This document shows positions 17,826-27,500 of a stretch of DNA of 64,000 nucleotides, piece after piece. This stretch comes from Accumulibacter sp031732795 (GTDB taxonomy: Bacteria > Pseudomonadota > Gammaproteobacteria > Burkholderiales > Rhodocyclaceae). The translations under genes and the position numbers were made by a program. Each line of letters opens with the position of its first letter. Position 1 is the first letter of the stretch. Location: NCBI GenBank assembly GCA_031732795.1, contig JAVMKC010000092.1:1-64000 (forward strand), read 5' to 3'. The notes under the pieces were generated by a model. That model ran no database searches, had not been told where the DNA came from, and worked only from the letters and a program-made list of their open reading frames with translations.

Positions 17826-18892
17826 CTCTGCGAATTCGTTGTCACCTGCCCCGGCCGGCGTTCACGCTCGACATAGACCTCGAATTGACCGGGAACGGCG
17901 TCACGGCCGTTTTTGGTCGATCGGGCTCTGGAAAAACCACTCTGCTGCGCTATGTCGCCGGACTGGAACGCGGCACATCGGGAGAGTTGCGGGTTCATGG
18001 CGAGACCTGGCATGACGAAAAATACTGGCTGCCACCCCACCGTCGGCCGCTGGGGTATGTTTTTCAGGACGCCCGCCTGTTCGCCCATCTCGATGTCGCC
18101 GGCAATCTCGCCTACGCCGAGCGGCGGAGCGCCGCCAGCGGACGTCGGCTGTCGTTGCCGCAGATCATCGAACTGCTCGGTATCGCCCCGCTGTTGCCGC
18201 GTCGCGTGGACCAGCTCTCCGGCGGCGAACGGCAGCGGGTGGCGATCGCCCGCGCCCTGGCGACCGATCCGCGCCTGTTGCTGATGGACGAACCGCTGGC
18301 TGCGCTCGACCACGTCCGCAAGCAGGAAATCATGCCGTACCTGGAACGGCTGCGCGACGATCTGGCGATCCCGATGCTCTACGTCAGCCATTCGCCGGAC
18401 GAAGTGGCCCGTCTGGCCGAGCAGATCGTGGTTCTGGACAACGGACGCGTGCTCGCTTCCGGAGCGCTGAGCACCGTTCTGGCGAGTGTCGATCTGCCAC
18501 TGCGCCTGGGCGAAGACGCCGGCGTCGTTTTCGCCGGCACGGTTCTCGAACGCGACGCCAACTGGCATCTGGCACGGATCGGCTTCGCCGGTGGCACGTT
18601 GTGGGTCCGTGATGGTGGCGTCCCGCTTGGCGGCAGCGTCCGCGTACGCATCCTGGCCCGCGATGTCAGCATTTCCCGCCAGGCCGACCACCAGAGCAGC
18701 ATCCTCAACATCCTGCCGGCGACGATCACCGCGCAAGGCCGCGAAGAGCATCCGGCGTTGACGCTGCTTCAGTTACGCGTTGGCGAAACCCCGTTGCTGG
18801 CCCGTTTGACCCGTGCCTCGGCGCATCGTCTGGCTCTGGAGGTGGCCGATCAGGTCTGGGTGCAGATCAAAGCGGTGGCCTTGGTCGCCTGA
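17822..18892 (+). CDS. modC: Molybdate ABC transporter ATP-binding protein
   Basis: The 356-residue ATPase has Walker A FGRSGSGKTTLLRYVAGL, VFQDARLFAHLDVAGNLAYA, signature LSGGERQRVAIARALA and Walker B LLLMDEPLAALD. Residues about 290-355 form a TOBE domain, which in ModC binds molybdate and adjusts uptake. The ATG at 17822 overlaps the modB stop. Together with ModA and ModB it supplies molybdenum for molybdopterin enzymes; no molybdoenzyme is seen in this window. Confidence 0.95.
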   Translation: MTLRIRCHLPRPAFTLDIDLELTGNGVTAVFGRSGSGKTTLLRYVAGLERGTSGELRVHGETWHDEKYWLPPHRRPLGYVFQDARLFAHLDVAGNLAYAERRSAASGRRLSLPQIIELLGIAPLLPRRVDQLSGGERQRVAIARALATDPRLLLMDEPLAALDHVRKQEIMPYLERLRDDLAIPMLYVSHSPDEVARLAEQIVVLDNGRVLASGALSTVLASVDLPLRLGEDAGVVFAGTVLERDANWHLARIGFAGGTLWVRDGGVPLGGSVRVRILARDVSISRQADHQSSILNILPATITAQGREEHPALTLLQLRVGETPLLARLTRASAHRLALEVADQVWVQIKAVALVA

Positions 18893-18939
18893 TCCGGGGG
18901 CGATTCGCTCGAGAATCTGTTTCGCCGAGGGAATCAGCG

Positions 18940-19074
18940 CGGGCAAATCGCCCGGTGTTCATCCACCACATCGCTGCCGCCGATACGGTAGATGAGTTGG
19001 TCATGGCCCGCCGCGAACCGAAACGTGAAGTGCAGGATTTGTTACTTGAAACGATGAGGAGGAGAGGGAAATGA
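18940..19074 (+). pseudogene. C-terminal remnant of a phage-type SNF2/DEAD helicase
   Basis: A 44-codon frame ending in TGA at 19072-19074 encodes VFIHHIAAADTVDELVMARR followed by EPKREVQDLLLETMRRRG. This is the characteristic tail of SNF2-family helicases found in prophages (VDE-MARR-KR-VQDLLL). Nothing upstream continues the helicase; modC ends about 50 bases before. It is therefore a leftover of a deleted prophage. The identification rests on recalled family similarity. Confidence 0.6.
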
Positions 19075-19075
19075 A

Positions 19076-19336
19076 TCAGAAAAACTGCTTGGCGAAGTTG
19101 GCGGCAGCGACGGCAATCAGCACGCTCATCATCCAAGACAACTTATCGAACTTGGCCTCGACCACGGCGAACTTACCGTCAATCTTGGTTTCCAGCCGGT
19201 CCAGGTCCTTTTTTGTAATCAGCCCGTCGTGGGACTTGACGATGGCACGCACCACGGCTTCAGCTTGCTCGGACGGCAGACCGGAGGCATGAAGCTCACG
19301 TACAAGCTCTTGCGTATCAAAAGTGATCGTACTCAT
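19076..19336 (-). CDS. Small coiled-coil membrane protein (DUF1640/CCDC90-like)
   Basis: This 86-residue protein has a helical N-terminus (FDTQELVRELHASGLPSEQA), a coiled-coil-forming segment (LITKKDLDRLETKIDGKFAV) and a C-terminal membrane segment (LSWMMSVLIAVAAANFAKQF). This is the layout of short DUF1640 proteins, common in betaproteobacteria and often near mobile elements. It sits just past the helicase remnant on the opposite strand. The function is unknown. Confidence 0.75.
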   Translation of the reverse strand: MSTITFDTQELVRELHASGLPSEQAEAVVRAIVKSHDGLITKKDLDRLETKIDGKFAVVEAKFDKLSWMMSVLIAVAAANFAKQFF

Positions 19337-19630
19337 GCGGCAAAGTATAAACGAGCAGGAAAAATTTTTTGCGTTTGGCCCTGAAGGTCGCTTGATGAGA
19401 AGGAGCGGGAAGTGAATCAGGGGCCTTTTACCGAAGAGGGGTCAACAATACTCAGCGGCCAAACGAATTCCCCACTTCCGCAAATCTGGTACACCACAAG
19501 CAATTTTTTCTTCGCTTTGATTATCTTTCCTGAAAAACCCCATTCCGCGTTTGAGAGTTCCATATCCGTCAAACGGAACAAGTGTTCGCCGTTCCTTGTT
19601 TTTCTGAGTCCCAGGGTTTGCCGTCTGTCT

Positions 19631-19656
19631 GGTTCCCAAGGTCCGCCTTGGGAACC
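19631..19656. repeat. Perfect palindrome GGTTCCCAAGG-N4-CCTTGGGAACC
   Basis: Two 11-base arms pair perfectly around a 4-base loop. A decayed second copy lies at 19740-19764, with an intact left arm and altered right arm. This is the form of a REP-type dispersed palindrome. Confidence 0.7.
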
Positions 19657-19739
19657 CACTCTGGGAAGCTCCAGCGTCCTTTCCCGGCCCGATCTGATGT
19701 GCGGAGCCGCGGTCCGAAAGCTGGAATTTCAAAACATGG

Positions 19740-19764
19740 GGTTCCCAAGGTGTACCTTGAGAAG
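19740..19764. repeat. Decayed copy of the GGTTCCCAAGG palindrome
   Basis: The left arm GGTTCCCAAGG is intact. The spacer is TGTA, and the right arm starts CCTTGAGAAGC instead of CCTTGGGAACC. Confidence 0.6.
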
Positions 19765-19799
19765 CAGAAAAAGACTGCGCCAAGGGAATGCGGCTGTCG

Positions 19800-19873
19800 T
19801 GGTGCCCCCGGTCGGAATCGAACCAACACCTGATGATTACAAATCAACTGCACGACCTTCATGCGACGGGGGC
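19800..19873 (-). tRNA. tRNA-Thr-like (anticodon UGU), non-canonical arms
   Basis: On the minus strand the acceptor pairs GCCCCCG with CGGGGGC, the discriminator is A and CCA is encoded. The T-arm (GTTGG TTCGATT CCGAC) is sound. The anticodon loop TTTGTAA gives UGU (Thr). The D-arm is odd: stem GCAT/GTGC with only a 7-base loop (GAAGGTC) lacking the usual A14 and A21. The anticodon stem GTTGA/TCATC has a T-T mismatch. It is either a divergent tRNA-Thr or a decaying, possibly phage-borne, copy. A prophage remnant lies next to it. Confidence 0.65.
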
Positions 19874-20081
19874 ACGTCAAGTGCGGAGAGGATTATAGCG
19901 GATAGCGTTCAAGCGATACGAGCACGATCAAACCCGATGTTTTTCTTGGCCGGCAACCAATCGATCCGGTGACCAAAAGTACGATCAGGGCGACGTGCGT
20001 CATGAGTCGTATCAACCGCTCCGATCGACCCGTTCGGCGCGCAGAAGCCCGCGAGATTTGTCGCCAGAGAAGTCAAAATAA

Positions 20082-20109
20082 AAAACGGCTCAGAATCCTG
20101 AGCCGTTTT
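20082..20109 (-). terminator. Intrinsic terminator downstream of actP
   Basis: An 11-bp stem (AAAACGGCTCA / TGAGCCGTTTT) with a 6-base loop lies 49 bases beyond the actP stop. A and T runs on both sides make it usable in both directions; the actP operon is the obvious client. Confidence 0.8.
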
Positions 20110-20157
20110 GTGGGTCGGCTGAACGTCGCCGATGATTTCTGCCTGGTGGCCTGCTGC

Positions 20158-21846
20158 TTAGTGACCGGAAGCTGCCGCTGCGCCGATGCCGGTTTCGGAA
20201 CGGACTTTCTGAGCCGGGTACAGCGAGCGCTCGAGTTGCGCCTGCCGGCTGTTATCCATCTTCGAAACGAGGTAGATCACCAGGAAAGCCGCGGTCATCG
20301 AGAACAGGGCCGGCGACGAGTACGGGAACCAGGCGCTGCCCTTGGGATTTTTCAGAACCGCTTCCCAGACCGACGCCGAGAGGATGGTCAGCCCCACCGA
20401 GGCGATCAGACCGACGATACCGCCGGCGACCGCGCCCTTAGTCGTGCAGTCCTTCCACAACACGGCCATGAACAGCACCGGGAAGTTGGCCGAGCAGGCA
20501 ATCGCGAAGGCCAGCATCACCATGTAGGCGACGTTTTCCTTCTCGAAGGCGATTCCCAGGAAGACGGCCACGATCCCCAGACAGATGGTGGTGATTTTGG
20601 AGACGCGCAATTCGGAGGCCGAATCGGCATTGCCGTGCTTGAAGACCGTCGCGTACAGGTCGTGCGATACCGCCGAGGCACCGGAGAGCGTCAGGCCGGC
20701 AACCACGGCGAGGATCGTCGCGAAAGCCACGGCCGAGATGAAGCCCAGGAAGACGTTGCCACCGACGGCGTTGGCCAAGTGGATGGCCGCCATGTTGCCG
20801 CCACCTTTCAGGCCTTTGGCCAGGTCACCATCGACGTAGTACAACTCGGGCGACTGGGTGAGCATGACCACGGCGCCAAAACCGATGATGAAGGTCAGAA
20901 TGTAGAAATAACCGATCCAGGTCGTCGCCCAACCGACCGACTTGCGCGCTTCCTTGGCGCTCGGGACGGTGAAGAAGCGCATCAGGATGTGCGGCAGACC
21001 GGCGGTACCGAACATCAGCGCCATGCCGACCGAGATCGCCGACACCGGGTCCTTGATCAGTGCGCCGGGAGCCATGATCGCATCGTGCTTGGCGTGGATC
21101 TCGACCGCTTTGGCGAACAGCGCTTCAGGATTGAAGCCGAATTTGAACAGCACCGCCAGGGCCATGAACGTCGCACCGGTGAGCAGCAGGCAGGCTTTGA
21201 TGATCTGCACCCAGGTGGTGGCGGTCATGCCGCCGAACAGCACGTAGCACATCATCAGCACGCCGACGATGATCACGGCGTAGGTGTATTCCAGACCGAA
21301 CAGCACCTTGATCAACTGACCGGCACCGACCATCTGGGCGATCATGTAGAACGCCACCACCACCAGCGAACCGGTAGCCGCAAAGCTGCGAATCGGCGTT
21401 TGCGAAAAACGGTAGGCGGCGACGTCGGCAAAGGTGAATTTGCCGAGGTTGCGCAGACGTTCGGCCATCAGGAAGGTGATCACCGGCCAACCGACCAGCC
21501 AGCCGATAGAGAAGATCAGGCCGTCGAAGCCGTTGGCGAACACCAGACCCGAGATCCCGAGGAACGAGGCGGCGGACATGTAGTCACCAGCGATGGCCAG
21601 ACCGTTCTGGAAGCCGGTGATACCGCCGCCGGCGGTGTAGAAGTCGGCGGCGGACTTGGTTTTCGACGCCGCCCATTTGGTGATCCACAGCGTGGCCACG
21701 ACGAAGATGCCGAACATGGCGATCGCCACCCAGTTGGTCGCCTGCTTGGTGGTATTGCCGAGGTCGGCACCCGCGGCGTAAACGCCACCGGTCGCCAGCA
21801 GCGCGGCGGCCAGGACGAAGAAATTACGAGTCGTTGTGCGGATCAT
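20158..21846 (-). CDS. actP: Cation/acetate symporter
   Basis: This 562-residue sodium:solute symporter has an N-terminal signal-like segment (MIRTTTRNFFVLAAALLATG) and about 13 hydrophobic helices. Family marks include DFYTAGGGITGFQNGLAIAG, DYMSAASFLGISGLVFANGF, YVLFGGMTATTWVQIIKACL, GTAGLPHILMRFFTVPSAKE and a Cys-rich cytoplasmic end. ActP imports acetate and related short monocarboxylates with Na+ or H+. It starts within the stop codon of the DUF485 gene (ATGA), the usual yjcH-actP arrangement. Confidence 0.96.
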   Translation of the reverse strand: MIRTTTRNFFVLAAALLATGGVYAAGADLGNTTKQATNWVAIAMFGIFVVATLWITKWAASKTKSAADFYTAGGGITGFQNGLAIAGDYMSAASFLGISGLVFANGFDGLIFSIGWLVGWPVITFLMAERLRNLGKFTFADVAAYRFSQTPIRSFAATGSLVVVAFYMIAQMVGAGQLIKVLFGLEYTYAVIIVGVLMMCYVLFGGMTATTWVQIIKACLLLTGATFMALAVLFKFGFNPEALFAKAVEIHAKHDAIMAPGALIKDPVSAISVGMALMFGTAGLPHILMRFFTVPSAKEARKSVGWATTWIGYFYILTFIIGFGAVVMLTQSPELYYVDGDLAKGLKGGGNMAAIHLANAVGGNVFLGFISAVAFATILAVVAGLTLSGASAVSHDLYATVFKHGNADSASELRVSKITTICLGIVAVFLGIAFEKENVAYMVMLAFAIACSANFPVLFMAVLWKDCTTKGAVAGGIVGLIASVGLTILSASVWEAVLKNPKGSAWFPYSSPALFSMTAAFLVIYLVSKMDNSRQAQLERSLYPAQKVRSETGIGAAAASGH

Positions 21847-22157
21847 TTTTTATTCGCCTCCCGGATGACTTCGGCACTCATGTCGTCAAATTGCGTATTG
21901 GCCCGCCGAACGTAGATGTTGGTGATGATGATGGTGAATATGATCACGCCGACTCCCAGTGGAATGCCCACCGAGGTGACCATGCCGGGGGCCAGTTTGG
22001 TGGCCAGCCATTCCTTGTTAAAAGCGATCAACAGGATGTAACCGTAATAAACGATGATCATCAGGATCGACATGACGATGCTGTAGCTGGAACGTTTGCT
22101 GACCAGTTCGTGATATTTGGGATTGGCCTCAATCCTTGCGACGATATCTTCATTCAC
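21843..22157 (-). CDS. DUF485 family membrane protein (YjcH type)
   Basis: The 104-residue protein has two hydrophobic helices (IVMSILMIIVYYGYILLIAF, GIPLGVGVIIFTIIITNIYV) and the family N-terminus NPKYHELVSKRSSYSIVMSI. It starts at GTG 22157 behind a strong AGGAGG. It is translationally coupled to actP. In other bacteria this small partner always accompanies ActP and is thought to assist the symporter; the mechanism is not known. Confidence 0.93.
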   Translation of the reverse strand: MNEDIVARIEANPKYHELVSKRSSYSIVMSILMIIVYYGYILLIAFNKEWLATKLAPGMVTSVGIPLGVGVIIFTIIITNIYVRRANTQFDDMSAEVIREANKK

Positions 22158-22508
22158 TGTGTCTTTCCTCCTCTGAAAGGGACTGCCATAGAGTCACTGA
22201 TTCATGACTGGGGATCGATCATAATGACCATTACTTACTTGCGGCTTACGGACGGGAAAAACCATAGGGACAACAATATGTTGCCATTTTTGCTTAAAGC
22301 TTGGCGTCAAGCCGGCGTCGTCCCCGGACAATGATCCCCGGGATTTTTGGCGCTTGTCAATCCCGAATTGGCCGCCTGTCGGCTCTCCCGTCGCGGCCAA
22401 ACGAGCGGAAGCGCGGCTGGCAACGCGCCGAAATAGCCGATGGCAACGCCAAGCTATCGTCCGCGGAAGGCCGTTCGCCGCTCCAGCCGGCTGGCCCGGG
22501 TACGGCGA
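22158..22508. other. Intergenic region upstream of the DUF485-actP operon
   Basis: This space of 350 bases separates the anti-sigma gene end from the GTG of the acetate operon. The half nearest the operon (about 22160-22300) is AT-richer and should hold its promoter, but I cannot assign a definite -35/-10 pair. The rest shows no gene. Confidence 0.45.
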
Positions 22509-23309
22509 TCAGCGGCTTTCGAATTGTTCGTGGACGGCGCGGGCCAATCGCGCCAACTCGTCTTTGCTCACCGTTGCCGACAGGGCATAGCCAAACTTGC
22601 CGTCGATCCAGTAGAAGACATTGACCGCCTCTTGCGTCTCGAAGCGGAAGGCCGTTTCGCGGTTGGTGACGTTCTCGGTGCTGACGTAGAGCGTCAGCCG
22701 CTGGCCGCTGGCGTCGTGATACATGAACTGCGCAACCGGCCCGCTGTTGCCGGGCAGCAGGCGTCCGCCGATCAGTTCGTAGCCCAATGGCCCGAGCTTG
22801 GCGGGCCGAACGGCGGCCCCCAGTCGTTTCGACAACCAGGTGACGAGTTGCTCTTCGTGTTCGGCGCTGATTTCGACCGGTCGCCTGATATCCGGGCTGA
22901 ATACCGCGTGCGCCACCGCCGCCTGCCTGGCCAAGGGGACGGTTTGCGCAATCACCGTCGGTGGCTGGAAGTGCGCGTGCGCCAGCCAACCCGCGGTACC
23001 ACCGGCCAGGGTCAGCAGACAGCCCGCGGCCAGTCCGGACCAGGAACGATCGAAGCGCGGACGCCACGGTGATGCGGCGGCGGGCGGTGGCGAAGCCGCA
23101 TATTGCTGCCAGGATTCCGGCCAAGGTTCATCGAGTACCGGGTCGAACAGCTCGCGCAGATCCTGTTTCTGCGTCTGATAGGCCAGAACGCGCGCCGCGG
23201 CCGCCGGCTGGTTCGCCAGCCAGGCGGCGACTTGCGCCTGCCGGTCGGCGGCCAACTCACCATCGACGTAGGCGTGCAGATCGGCGTCGGTGATCGGGGT
23301 ATCGTTCAT
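22509..23309 (-). CDS. Anti-sigma factor, single-pass membrane protein
   Basis: This 266-residue protein begins MNDTPITDADLHAYVDGELA, typical of zinc-less anti-sigma N-termini, followed by cytosolic helices (VAAWLANQPAAAARVLAYQT). One membrane segment lies near residues 90-110 (SGLAAGCLLTLAGGTAGWLA). The periplasmic part ends in a compact domain (LTLYVSTENVTNRETAFRFE, VFYWIDGKFGYALSA). It overlaps the ECF sigma gene by four bases, so it is presumably the membrane regulator of that sigma factor. The inducing signal is not evident. Confidence 0.85.
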   Translation of the reverse strand: MNDTPITDADLHAYVDGELAADRQAQVAAWLANQPAAAARVLAYQTQKQDLRELFDPVLDEPWPESWQQYAASPPPAAASPWRPRFDRSWSGLAAGCLLTLAGGTAGWLAHAHFQPPTVIAQTVPLARQAAVAHAVFSPDIRRPVEISAEHEEQLVTWLSKRLGAAVRPAKLGPLGYELIGGRLLPGNSGPVAQFMYHDASGQRLTLYVSTENVTNRETAFRFETQEAVNVFYWIDGKFGYALSATVSKDELARLARAVHEQFESR

Positions 23310-23806
23310 TGGATGACTCGTAACCGGGGGTTGTCACCACGGCCGTCGAGAATCCGCCGCAGGCGATCGCGAGCCCGCGCCAATCGCGACATCACCGTGC
23401 CGACCGGAATGGCCAGCGTGTTGGCGATTTCGGCGTAAGGCATGTCTTCGAGAGCCACCAGCAGCAGTACCGCCCGCTGCTCCTCCGGGAGTTGCGCGAT
23501 CGCCGCGGCCAGGTCGGCCAGTTCGAGACGGTCGGTCTGCGTCGGGCGGCAGGCTGGATCGTCGTCCGGCAGCACGCCGGCAACGAAGGGAGCGGGACGC
23601 CGTCTGAGCTGGTCGGCGCGCAGATGGTGCATGATCGTCAACAGCCAGGCGCGCAGATTGCTCTCCGGTCGCCATTGCGCGAAACGCGACCAGGCGCGTT
23701 CGAGCGTGTCCTGCACCAGATCGTCGGCCGCCGCGCGATCGCCGACCAGCGCCCGCGCGTAGCGGCGCAGGCGCGGCAGTTCGGCGAGGATCGCGCGGCT
23801 ATCCAT
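23306..23806 (-). CDS. ECF-type RNA polymerase sigma factor
   Basis: The 166-residue protein has region 2 (LRRYARALVGDRAAADDLVQ, DTLERAW, NLRAWLLTIMHHLRADQLRR) and region 4 (LPEEQRAVLLLVALEDMPYA, EIANTLAIPVGTVMSRLARA). There is no region 1.1 or 3, as expected for extracytoplasmic-function sigmas. The anti-sigma gene overlaps its end. A small lipoprotein gene lies upstream in the same direction 38 bases away and may belong to the regulon. Confidence 0.92.
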   Translation of the reverse strand: MDSRAILAELPRLRRYARALVGDRAAADDLVQDTLERAWSRFAQWRPESNLRAWLLTIMHHLRADQLRRRPAPFVAGVLPDDDPACRPTQTDRLELADLAAAIAQLPEEQRAVLLLVALEDMPYAEIANTLAIPVGTVMSRLARARDRLRRILDGRGDNPRLRVIQ

Positions 23807-23844
23807 CGACGCTTACGGTACGCTCGACGGGCAATGTCCGGCGA

Positions 23845-24228
23845 TCACGGTCTGGCGGTGCGCCAGACGTTGTTGAACCCGTCGCCGCTCCGGTCCCCCG
23901 GCTTCTGATCCTTGATCCAGTAATAGAGCGGTTTGCCTTTGTAAGCCCACTGCTTTTTACCATCGTCGCGGGTGATGACGCTGTAATCACCGCCGGCGGA
24001 CTGGCCGTCGCCGGCCAGCAGCGGTGGCCAGTTGCCGGCGCACGGGCCGTTGCAGACACTTCTGCCGCTGCCGGCGCTGTCCTTGTCGTAGGTGTACAGG
24101 GTCATGCCGTTTTGACCGGTCAGCACGCCGTCGCTGATCCGGGTCGGGCCGCTGGCCGACGGACCAGGGCTGGCACAAGCGGTCAACAGGGCCAACAGCA
24201 GAGACAGAAGCGGTGGGGTCCATTTCAT
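23845..24228 (-). CDS. Secreted-repeat lipoprotein (COG4315 family)
   Basis: The 127-residue protein starts at ATG 24228 and has a lipoprotein signal (PPLLSLLLALLTACASPG, lipobox LTAC). The mature part has two repeats of the COG4315 type: NGMTLYTYDKDSAGSGRSVC with NGPCAGNWPPLLA, and KQWAYKGKPLYYWIKDQKPG. The two Cys of the first repeat may form a disulphide. It is envelope-located and of unknown function, and is often found beside ECF sigma/anti-sigma pairs, as here. Confidence 0.88.
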   Translation of the reverse strand: MKWTPPLLSLLLALLTACASPGPSASGPTRISDGVLTGQNGMTLYTYDKDSAGSGRSVCNGPCAGNWPPLLAGDGQSAGGDYSVITRDDGKKQWAYKGKPLYYWIKDQKPGDRSGDGFNNVWRTARP

Positions 24229-24535
24229 CGTGGTGTCCTTTACAAAAAGTTGAGAGAGCGGGACTACGATCAGGTTAACGGGTGGACACCGGCAATTATT
24301 CCGCCGCTCGGCCGAAACCGACAAAAACGGCCGCCATACGAGCGCCGTACGACCATCCTGCGACCATCCTGCGCCTCGACACCAGCCACTCCGCGACACC
24401 GCTCGAACCGATACGCTGAGGTAAAATGGCGCCGCTTCATTCACTTGGCTCGTCGCCAGCCGGGGCTTGGCGGCTTTGTCGGCACGGGCGCAGGCGGCGC
24501 GTTGTATCCACGGCGCCCCTGCCCGCTATTCTTCG
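24229..24535. other. Divergent intergenic region between the lipoprotein gene and hrpA
   Basis: About 300 bases without a convincing gene. It contains a tandem pair of GCGACCATCCT near 24350-24370. A TAAAAT box at about 24421 could be a -10 element for hrpA, but no matching -35 is clear. Confidence 0.4.
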
Positions 24536-27500
24536 ATGACTGACTCCGCACGCCCGACCACTGCCGCTTCGCGGCCCAAACCCGTCGTCTCCGAGGCTTT
24601 CGCCGATTGTCTGGCCAGTGACCGGCGGCGCCTGCGCGCGCTGGCGCGCGATCTGCGCCGCTTTTACGGCACGCGCCGCGAGGCGGTGCAGAGCGAGATC
24701 GATCGCGTGCTCTCCCGCTCGCGCGCCGCGGTGGCCGCGCGGCAGCAACGCCTGCCGTCACCGGAGTTCGCCGACGATCTGCCGGTCAATGCCCGCCGCG
24801 AGGAAATCGCCCGTTTGATCGCCAGCCAGCCGGTGGTGATCGTCTGCGGTGAAACCGGTTCGGGAAAGACGACGCAAATTCCGAAGATCTGCCTGGATCT
24901 CGGTCGTGGCACTCGCGGTCTGATCGGCCACACGCAGCCGCGCCGGATCGCCGCCCGGTCCACGGCGGCACGCATCGCGCAGGAATTGCACAGCGCGGTG
25001 GGCGAACTGGTCGGCTACAAGATTCGTTTCACCGACCGCACGGCTCCCGAAGCGTTCGTCAAACTGATGACCGACGGCATTCTGCTCGCCGAGACGCAGA
25101 GCGATCCGTGGCTCGAACAATATGACACTCTGATCATCGACGAGGCGCACGAGCGCAGCCTGAACATCGATTTTCTGCTCGGTTACCTCAAGCAGTTGCT
25201 GCCGAAACGCCCGGATTTGAAAGTGATCATCACCTCGGCGACCATCGACGCCGAACGCTTTTCGTGCCATTTCGACGGCGCGCCGGTGATCGAAGTCTCG
25301 GGGCGGCTCTATCCCGTCGATGTGCGCTACCGTCCCTGGCAAAGTCCGGCCGCCCCGGCCGAACCGCCCCCCGACACCGATAGCGGCGGCGGCGGCGATG
25401 ACGACCGTGATTTGTACGAGGCGATCGTCGATGCCTGCGACGAACTGCATCGTTGCGGGCCGGGCGACATCCTGGTGTTCCTGCCCGGCGAACGCGAAAT
25501 CCGCGAAGCCAGCGAGGCGCTGCGCAAACGGCATCCGCCGCATACCGAAATCCTGTCCTTGTTCGCCCGGCTGTCGGCCGAAGAGCAAGGACGGATTTTC
25601 AAGGCCCACCTCGGCCGGCGGATCGTCCTGGCGACCAATGTCGCCGAGACTTCACTGACCGTGCCGGGGATCCGCTTCGTCGTCGATAGCGGCTTGGCGC
25701 GCGTCAAACGCTACTCGTACCGCCGAAAGGTCGAGCAACTGCAGATCGAAAAAATCTCGCAGGCGTCGGCAAACCAGCGTGCCGGCCGCTGCGGGCGGGT
25801 GGCCGCCGGCGTCTGCATCCGCTTGTACGAGGAGCAGGATTTCGCCCTGCGGCCGGCTTATACCGATCCGGAAATCCTCCGCGCCTCGCTGGCCGGCGTC
25901 ATCCTGCGCATGAAAGCGCTGCGGCTCGGCGAGATCGACCCGTTCCCGTTTCTCGAACCACCGCCGCGCAAGGCGATCAGCGACGGCTACCAGTTGCTGA
26001 TCGAACTCGGCGCGGTGACCGCCGAACACGCGCTGACGCCGATCGGCGAGCAACTGGCCCGCCTGCCGCTGGACCCGCGTCTGGGACGGATGATCGTCGC
26101 CGCGCGCGACGAAGGCTGTCTGCACGAAGTGCTGATCATCGTCGCCGCACTGTCGGTGCAAGACCCGCGCGAGCGCCCGCAGGAACGGCAGGGATCGACC
26201 GACGCCGCGCACCGCGCCTTCGCCGACGACAAATCGGAATTCCTGTCCTGGCTCCGCCTGTGGCAGTGGTACCAGCAGCAGCTCGAGCATCGCAAATCGC
26301 ACCGCAAACTGCTCGAAACGTGCCGGGAGCATTATCTTTCGGCGCTGCGCCTGCGCGAGTGGCACGACATCCATCGCCAATTGCACGAGTTCACCGCCGA
26401 ACAGGGCTGGCGCGAAAACCAGGTCCCGGCGACTTACGACGCCATCCATCGCGCGCTGCTCGCCGGCCTGCTCGGCAACATCGGCTGCAAAACCGAAGAC
26501 TCGGCGCATTATCTGGGCGCGCGCGGCGGCAAATTCCTCATCCATCCCGGCTCGCCGCTGCAAAAGAAAGCCGGCAAATGGCTGGTCGCCGGCGAAATCA
26601 GCGAAACGACGCGGCTGTTTGCCCGTTGTGTCGCCCGCATCGATCCGCCGTGGCTCGAACAGGTCGGCGCGCATCTGCTCAAACGAAGCTGGTTCGACCC
26701 GCATTGGGAGAAAAAAGCGATGCAGGCGATCGCTTTCGAACGCATCACCCTCTACGGGCTGGTCGTCGACCCGCGTCGCCGGGTCAATTTCGGGCCGATC
26801 GACCCGGCGCAGGCGCGCGAGATCTTCATCCGCCAGGCGCTGGTCGAAGGCGAAGTCAGCGAAGAATTCGCCCGCCGCTGGCCGTTCTTCAACCACAACC
26901 AGCAACTGGTGCTCGACATCGAAACGCTGGAACACAAATCGCGGCGGCCGGACGTGCTGGTCGACGACGCCTTGATCTTCGCCTTCTACGACCGGCTGCT
27001 GCCCGCCGACATCCACAGCGGCGCGGCGTTCGACCACTGGCGGCGCGAGATCGAGCGCGAACAGCCGCGCCGCCTGTTCCTCGAACGCGAAGAGTTGATG
27101 CGTCACCAGGCCGCCGGCGTCACCAGCGAAGCCTTTCCGCCGACGATCCGCCTGGCGGGCGTCGATTATCCGCTGGCGTACCACTTCGAGCCCGGCAGTC
27201 CGCGCGACGGCGTGACGCTGACCCTACCGCTGGCGCAACTCAATCAATTGCCGGCAACGCGCTGTCAATGGCTGGTACCCGGCCTGCTCGGTGAAAAAAT
27301 CAGCCAACTGGTCAAGACGCTGCCGCAGCGCATCCGTTCCCGGCTGGTGCCGGTTCCCGAGTTCGCCGCCGAGTTCCTTACCCAGGTACCGCCCGACGAC
27401 CGGCCCTTGCTCGAGGCGCTGATCGACTACGCGCGGCAGAGCCGCGGCCTGAACGCGCGCGGCTGGGAAATCACCGCCGACGCCTTTCGGCCGGACGCCC

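Larger units (their letters stand above)
19337..19799. other. AT-richer spacer with palindromic repeats, no confident gene
   Basis: This 460-base stretch is noticeably less GC-rich than its surroundings. Open frames exist on both strands (plus 19412-19972, minus 19417-19659) but none has a family resemblance or a good start context. It holds one perfect and one decayed GGTTCCCAAGG palindrome. It reads as foreign, probably prophage or island remnant. Confidence 0.5.

Noticed and set aside
19412..19972. A 186-codon plus-strand frame
   Set aside because: It runs through the palindromes and across the tRNA-like gene, has no domain and no clear ribosome site.
19969..21915. A 648-codon plus-strand frame
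   Set aside because: It is antisense to actP, rich in His/Arg/Gln from high-GC codon bias, and has no domain.
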